DNA from: an uncultured Alphaproteobacteria bacterium
GTDB taxonomy: Bacteria; Pseudomonadota; Alphaproteobacteria; RUG11792
Assembly (NCBI GenBank): GCA_910588255.1
Contig: CAJUOM010000028.1
Location: forward strand, 1-9,200
Length of the DNA stretch: 9,200 nucleotides
Reading direction: 5' to 3'
The stretch's first letter is position 1. Every line of letters begins with the position of its first letter. Made by a program: the position numbers and the translations under genes. Below the pieces are notes generated by a model that saw only the letters and a list, made by a program, of their open reading frames with translations, was not told the origin of the DNA and ran no database searches. Shown here in pieces: positions 6,123 to 9,200 of this stretch.

Positions 6123-7151
6123 ATGAAAATACTTCACATTTGTTCTGGGAAAGGTCTTGGAGGAACTAGGAGTGTATTTTTAGCTCATCAGAAATTATTT
6201 GAATCTCTGAAAATTGAATCAATCCCTCTTATACGTCCAAATGCAAAAGTTCTTAGCGCGTTAAGTGAGGATTCTAAAAAGATTACAAAAATAATAAATT
6301 ATTATCGCAGATTTCCAATACGTTTTCAAAAATCTTTTTCGATTATGCAAAACTTGGCGAATTCAAGTGATTTGATATGGGTTCATAAACCAATAGACTG
6401 TTATATTTGGAGAAATATAGCTCCAAAAGCAAAGATAGTTATGGTTGTTCATGGATTTCAGAATACGAATTTAAAAAAAGCAGATTATCTTGTTGCTGTT
6501 TCAAAACCTGTTTTTAATCATCTAAAATCAAAAGGATTTAGTAATATTTTTCTCATAAATAATTTTTTAAAAAGTCCTGTTACATCTCATGACATCAAAT
6601 GGAACGAAACAGTTCAAATTTCATCATTTGGTTTTTTCAGAAAAAAAAAGGGATTTACGGATTTGATTGACGCTCTTGATATTTTGGAAAATAAACTAAA
6701 TTTCAAAAATTTTAAATTCGATTTATATGGAAATGGAAGACTTAGCCTACTTTTGAGAATAAAGAAAATTTTTCAAAATGTCAAAAACTTAAAAATTAAT
6801 CCGTGGACAGATAGGATGCAGGAAAAATTGTTAGAAAGTGATATAGTTGTTATTCCATCAAGAAGTGAGAGCTTTTCCATGGTCACTATAGAAGCAATGG
6901 CTGCAGTATGTCTTGTTGTTTCAACAAAATGTTTTGGCCCTGAATTTATAATAACAGATGAAGTCGATGGACTACTCATCGAGAGGCAAAATCCTCAAAT
7001 AATGGCGGAAAAATTGAAGGAGATTATTGAAAACAAATATCGCTTTACGAAACTTCGAGAAAATGGAAGATTGATGGTTTCTGAAAAATTTTCTATGGAA
7101 AAATCAAAAACAGAAATGAAAAGATTATTGGATATATTTTTGAGGAAATAA
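6123..7151 (+). CDS. Glycosyltransferase, GT4-like (GT-B fold)
   Basis: This is a retaining-type sugar transferase that uses a nucleotide-sugar donor, probably for envelope glycan or lipopolysaccharide. Donor and acceptor cannot be read from sequence. The 342-residue product starts MKILHICSGKGLGGTRSVF, with the glycine-rich N-terminal loop of GT-B enzymes. The C-terminal Rossmann domain has SSFGFFRKKKGFTDLIDAL and the donor-site EX7E motif, ESFSMVTIE (Glu249 and Glu257). DGLLIE and a helical tail follow, as usual in family 4. I chose ATG 6123 over an upstream in-frame TTG at 6114. Neither has a ribosome-binding site, because the start sits directly behind the U-tract of the structured RNA. 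The stop overlaps the next gene by 1 nt. No lesion is seen. Confidence 0.88.
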   Translation: MKILHICSGKGLGGTRSVFLAHQKLFESLKIESIPLIRPNAKVLSALSEDSKKITKIINYYRRFPIRFQKSFSIMQNLANSSDLIWVHKPIDCYIWRNIAPKAKIVMVVHGFQNTNLKKADYLVAVSKPVFNHLKSKGFSNIFLINNFLKSPVTSHDIKWNETVQISSFGFFRKKKGFTDLIDALDILENKLNFKNFKFDLYGNGRLSLLLRIKKIFQNVKNLKINPWTDRMQEKLLESDIVVIPSRSESFSMVTIEAMAAVCLVVSTKCFGPEFIITDEVDGLLIERQNPQIMAEKLKEIIENKYRFTKLRENGRLMVSEKFSMEKSKTEMKRLLDIFLRK

Positions 7152-7915
7152 TGATAGAAGTTGTTGCGTATAATGAAAATTGGCCATTAATGTTTGAAGT
7201 AGAAAAATCAAAGATCCAAAATGTTTTAAAGGAAGATTGCATTGAAATACATCATATTGGATCAACTTCAGTTCCAGGACTCGCTGCAAAACCTAAGATT
7301 GACATAATAGCAATTGCAAAAAACCGCAAAGATATAATTCCTAAAATGAAAACTATAGGTTATCAATATAAGGGGGAGTGGAATATCCCTTTTAAGTATG
7401 GTTTTGCAAAGAGGGGAGATTTAGACGTTAATCTTCATATGTTTTTTGATAAAAACCATCCTGAGATAGAGTTAAACCTAAGATTCCGTGATTATTTGAA
7501 AACTCATCCAGAAAATCGAGAAGCATATAAAAATATAAAATATGAAATTCTAAACGATCCTAATTCACACATAAAAACCGGAAAATTAAATGTTCCAATT
7601 TATACTCTTCGAAAAAGGGAATTTATAGATGGTATAATCAGGAAAATGAGATATAACAGACTTCGAGTTATGAAATGTTTGACAGATAATGAATGGCAAA
7701 AAGCTGAATTGTTTTGTAAGCATGAAATCGAAAGCGAAGAAAGGATGAATGAAAATCGAAAATACCTTCTTTTGTATAAAGGGGTAGATATTATATCTTG
7801 TGCTAAAATAGATATTTCCTCAAAAAAATTTGTAATTTACGGTAATATCAATAAAGATGAGTCTGATTTTTTTTACTATTTAATAAATACCTGGCTTGAT
7901 ATACAGAAAATGTGA
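7151..7915 (+). CDS. GrpB-family (UPF0157) protein with degenerate GNAT-like C-terminus
   Basis: Residues 1 to about 170 are a GrpB/UPF0157 domain, a nucleotidyltransferase-like fold of unclear substrate. The signature is HIGSTSVPGLAAKPKID (35-51), and NLHMFFDKNHPEIELNLRFR follows in the middle of the domain. GrpB proteins are usually about 170-180 residues, but this one has 254. Residues of about 170-254 resemble the start and end of a GNAT acetyltransferase domain: TDNEWQKAELF, LLYKGVDIISCAKIDI and INTWLDIQKM. GrpB-GNAT fusions are known to me. Here the acetyl-CoA-binding RxxGxG segment is not visible, so the tail looks internally shortened and probably lacks acetyltransferase activity. GAGG lies 5 nt before the ATG, and the start overlaps the glycosyltransferase stop (TAATG). 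The two genes should be co-transcribed. Confidence 0.85.
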   Translation: MIEVVAYNENWPLMFEVEKSKIQNVLKEDCIEIHHIGSTSVPGLAAKPKIDIIAIAKNRKDIIPKMKTIGYQYKGEWNIPFKYGFAKRGDLDVNLHMFFDKNHPEIELNLRFRDYLKTHPENREAYKNIKYEILNDPNSHIKTGKLNVPIYTLRKREFIDGIIRKMRYNRLRVMKCLTDNEWQKAELFCKHEIESEERMNENRKYLLLYKGVDIISCAKIDISSKKFVIYGNINKDESDFFYYLINTWLDIQKM

Positions 7916-7925
7916 CTATCTATCT

Positions 7926-8186
7926 TTAAGCTATATCATCTCCATCAGGACTATTGCCAAAAGTTAATATTTTCAATTTATTTTGAATTTTTTTCATTTC
8001 ATTTTTTAATGTTATTTCTTTAAAACTACAGATATTGCCAGATGAAGCTTTTAAGTTTCTTAATTCTTCTTTTATTTGAGCTTCCTTTTGATGTAAATAT
8101 CGAAGCTCATTCTTTCCAAGAGAATAAAATGACATAACAATAAATTTAAGAAATGCACCATATAAATATATTCCTATATTTTCCAT
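7926..8186 (-). CDS. Small hypothetical protein, hydrophobic N-terminus and coiled coil
   Basis: I do not recognise this 86-residue product. It has a hydrophobic start (residues 3 to about 23, NIGIYLYGAFLKFIVMSFYS) that could be a membrane helix or uncleaved signal. A charged helical stretch, QKEAQIKEELRNLK, and a second one, NEMKKIQNKLKI, suggest a coiled coil. The gene converges on the GrpB-family gene with a 10-nt gap. The predicted start has no clear ribosome-binding site. The ordered composition and snug convergent position favour a real gene, but in AT-rich DNA an ORF this size can arise by chance. Confidence 0.45.
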   Translation of the reverse strand: MENIGIYLYGAFLKFIVMSFYSLGKNELRYLHQKEAQIKEELRNLKASSGNICSFKEITLKNEMKKIQNKLKILTFGNSPDGDDIA

Positions 8187-8440
8187 CTATAATCAAGTGA
8201 TTTTTTGTTAAGGAACAATATTTTAATTAACACTTTATTAATGTTTGCTCCAACACGTTCTATTATTAAAATGAATACAGGGAATCTGGAAATTTTGGGT
8301 TACTTAGAAATATTGATTAATTTTATTCAATCTTTCATTTTTTTGTTATTATGTGATAGTATATAAGTATAAGAGTAAGAAACCCTTATAGGTTCTAGAA
8401 AAAAGTTTAAATTAATATGATTGTATAAATTGAGGAGTTC
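8187..8440. other. Intergenic stretch before the right IS remnant
   Basis: No convincing gene. One plus-strand frame (ATG 8241 to TAA 8364-8366, 41 codons, hydrophobic C-terminal half) has no clear ribosome-binding site and no recognisable similarity. The minus-strand gene at 7926-8186 must have its promoter here, but no consensus pair stands out. Confidence 0.4.
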
Positions 8441-8858
8441 GAGGTCGTCTGAAAGATTTTGTGAAAAAGTATCAAAGATCAGAGTCATAATTGACCAACT
8501 TATTTGCAAATAGGCTAGTTAACTGTGAGTAAATTATCTCCATTGAGCTTTAGTGGTCCGTTTTTTCTCTACCTTTGATATTCCTAGAAATAAGCTCTTT
8601 GCCAGTGATTCTTCACTTGGAAACTTGGATTTATTATTCGTATATTTCCTCATATTTTGATTAAAAATGAATCTATCAGATTGGTTGTATATAAGTTTCC
8701 TTATCTCCTCAGGATACTTCCAAAATGTTGATAATTCACCCTATTATCTAACTCTTTGAGATATACAAATATTTCTTATCCCATTTCTCAAAATTTAGCT
8801 GGGTTATGGTACCCTATAAATAGAGTTCAAACCTTAGATCATTGCAAACTTCACTTAT
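8441..8858 (-). pseudogene. IS256-family transposase remnant (copy 2)
   Basis: The reverse strand carries the C-terminal third of the same transposase type as copy 1, in the same orientation. Recognisable blocks are LSTFWKYPEEIRKLIY, NQNMRKYTNNKSKFPSEESL, LFLGISKVEKKRTTKAQW and SWSIMTLIFDTFSQNL. Frameshifts destroy the TTNPIES catalytic-glutamate block, and stops are frequent. This copy retains C-terminal sequence that copy 1 has lost. Copy 1 retains upstream blocks missing here. The low-coordinate end, GAGGTCGTCTGAAAG at 8441, aligns with GAGACTGTCCAAAG at 142. Similarity stops at about 8858, exactly where helicase sequence begins. Confidence 0.82.
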
Positions 8859-9200
8859 TCATAATTGTTTTAACCTTTCACTAAGCCATGTATTTCTTTC
8901 TGTTACCTTATTATTTTTCACTGCTATATACAACCAACGCTTTTTTACTTCCTATCAATACTACCTTGTTTTTTCTTCGCTTTATCCCTATATAAATCAA
9001 GTTCCTTTGCAGTATCATATAATGTGACATTACCACAGGTATCACCACTGCTGGATATTCACTTCCCTGACTTTTATGTATTGTTATTGCGTATTCTCCA
9101 TACTCATAATATACCTCCCTATCTTCTATTGTTACTTCTATTCTTTGTTCTTCTAAATCTATATCCGTTATAATTCCTATATCCCCATTATATACGTTTT
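8859..9200 (-). pseudogene. RecD2-like DNA helicase, 3' part, frameshifted and cut by the window edge
   Basis: The reverse strand encodes the C-terminal end of an SF1 helicase of the RecD2/YrrC type. Blocks are VYNGDIGIITDIDLEEQRIE, motif V YAITIHKSQGSEYPAVVIP, and LQRNLIYIGIKRRK (motif VI, normally TAVTRAK or similar), then KVVLIGSKKALVV. Before motif V the family's usual LDELVLA-type linker is missing (apparent in-frame deletion). After KKALVV a TATA at about 8925-8928 looks inserted. It shifts the frame into TAA at 8911-8913. The true C-terminus, AVKNNKVTERNTWLSERLKQ, resumes in another frame to TGA at 8859-8861. Together with the altered motif VI this is a dead gene. The 5' part lies beyond the window. 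RecD2 fits better than conjugative TraA because of the HKSQGSE and LQRNL spacing. Confidence 0.8.

Noticed and set aside
6773..6979. Minus-strand ORF of 68 codons
   Set aside because: It is antisense to the EX7E region of the glycosyltransferase.
8241..8366. Plus-strand ORF of 41 codons in the right intergenic stretch
   Set aside because: It has no clear ribosome-binding site, no recognisable similarity, and is short enough for chance in AT-rich DNA.
8327..8509. Minus-strand ORF of 60 codons
   Set aside because: Its first half is the C-terminal tail of the decayed IS256-type transposase, and the rest is read-through into intergenic DNA.
8842..9027. Plus-strand ORF of 61 codons
   Set aside because: It is antisense to the RecD2-like remnant, whose helicase motifs are unmistakable on the minus strand.
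1..9200. CRISPR array, phage genes, toxin-antitoxin pair or defence island
   Set aside because: I saw no regularly spaced repeats, no Cas, phage structural or toxin/antitoxin motifs on either strand. The leucine-rich repeats at 1291-1620 are coding repeats, not CRISPR.

Overview
The window is AT-rich DNA from what looks like a host-associated alphaproteobacterium. The nearest match I can suggest is the Holosporales (Paracaedibacter/Odyssella-like) or the Rickettsiales. The evidence is the low GC content with A/T-ending codons, the order of an N-terminally anchored TPR-like protein, then bamB, then der (the alphaproteobacterial version of E. coli yfgM-bamB-der), the alpha-type C-terminal domain of Der, decayed insertion sequences, and a broken secreted leucine-rich-repeat gene of the kind common in intracellular bacteria. 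The taxonomic call is inference.

Layout. 30-120 is tRNA-Ser(GGA). About 20 bp downstream starts a decayed, minus-strand IS256-family transposase remnant (142-575), followed by about 370 bp with no recognisable gene. 950-1712 is a secreted leucine-rich-repeat gene broken by an in-frame TAG and a frameshift. It is bracketed by a short direct repeat and followed by an imperfect hairpin. 1945-5873 is the healthy core: a tightly packed plus-strand operon of a YfgM-like membrane protein, bamB (outer-membrane assembly lipoprotein), der (ribosome-assembly GTPase) and rsmD (16S rRNA methyltransferase), with spacing of +2, -14 and -4 bp. It combines envelope and ribosome biogenesis.

5874-6122 is intergenic and holds the most interesting object: a compact, GC-elevated structure at 6014-6108. 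A sigma70-like promoter predicts a start at the first base of its 5' hairpin, and an 11-bp closing stem followed by a U-tract ends it. It reads as an unassigned small RNA or a transcribed leader/attenuator for the next two genes. Those are a family-4-like glycosyltransferase (6123-7151) and a GrpB-family protein with an apparently degenerate GNAT-like tail (7151-7915), overlapping by 1 nt. A small hypothetical minus-strand ORF (7926-8186) converges on them.

The right edge is decayed again. A second IS256-family transposase remnant (8441-8858), in the same orientation as the first, directly abuts the 3' end of a frameshifted RecD2-like helicase gene that runs off the window. The functional genes are therefore flanked on both sides by related IS remnants and gene debris.
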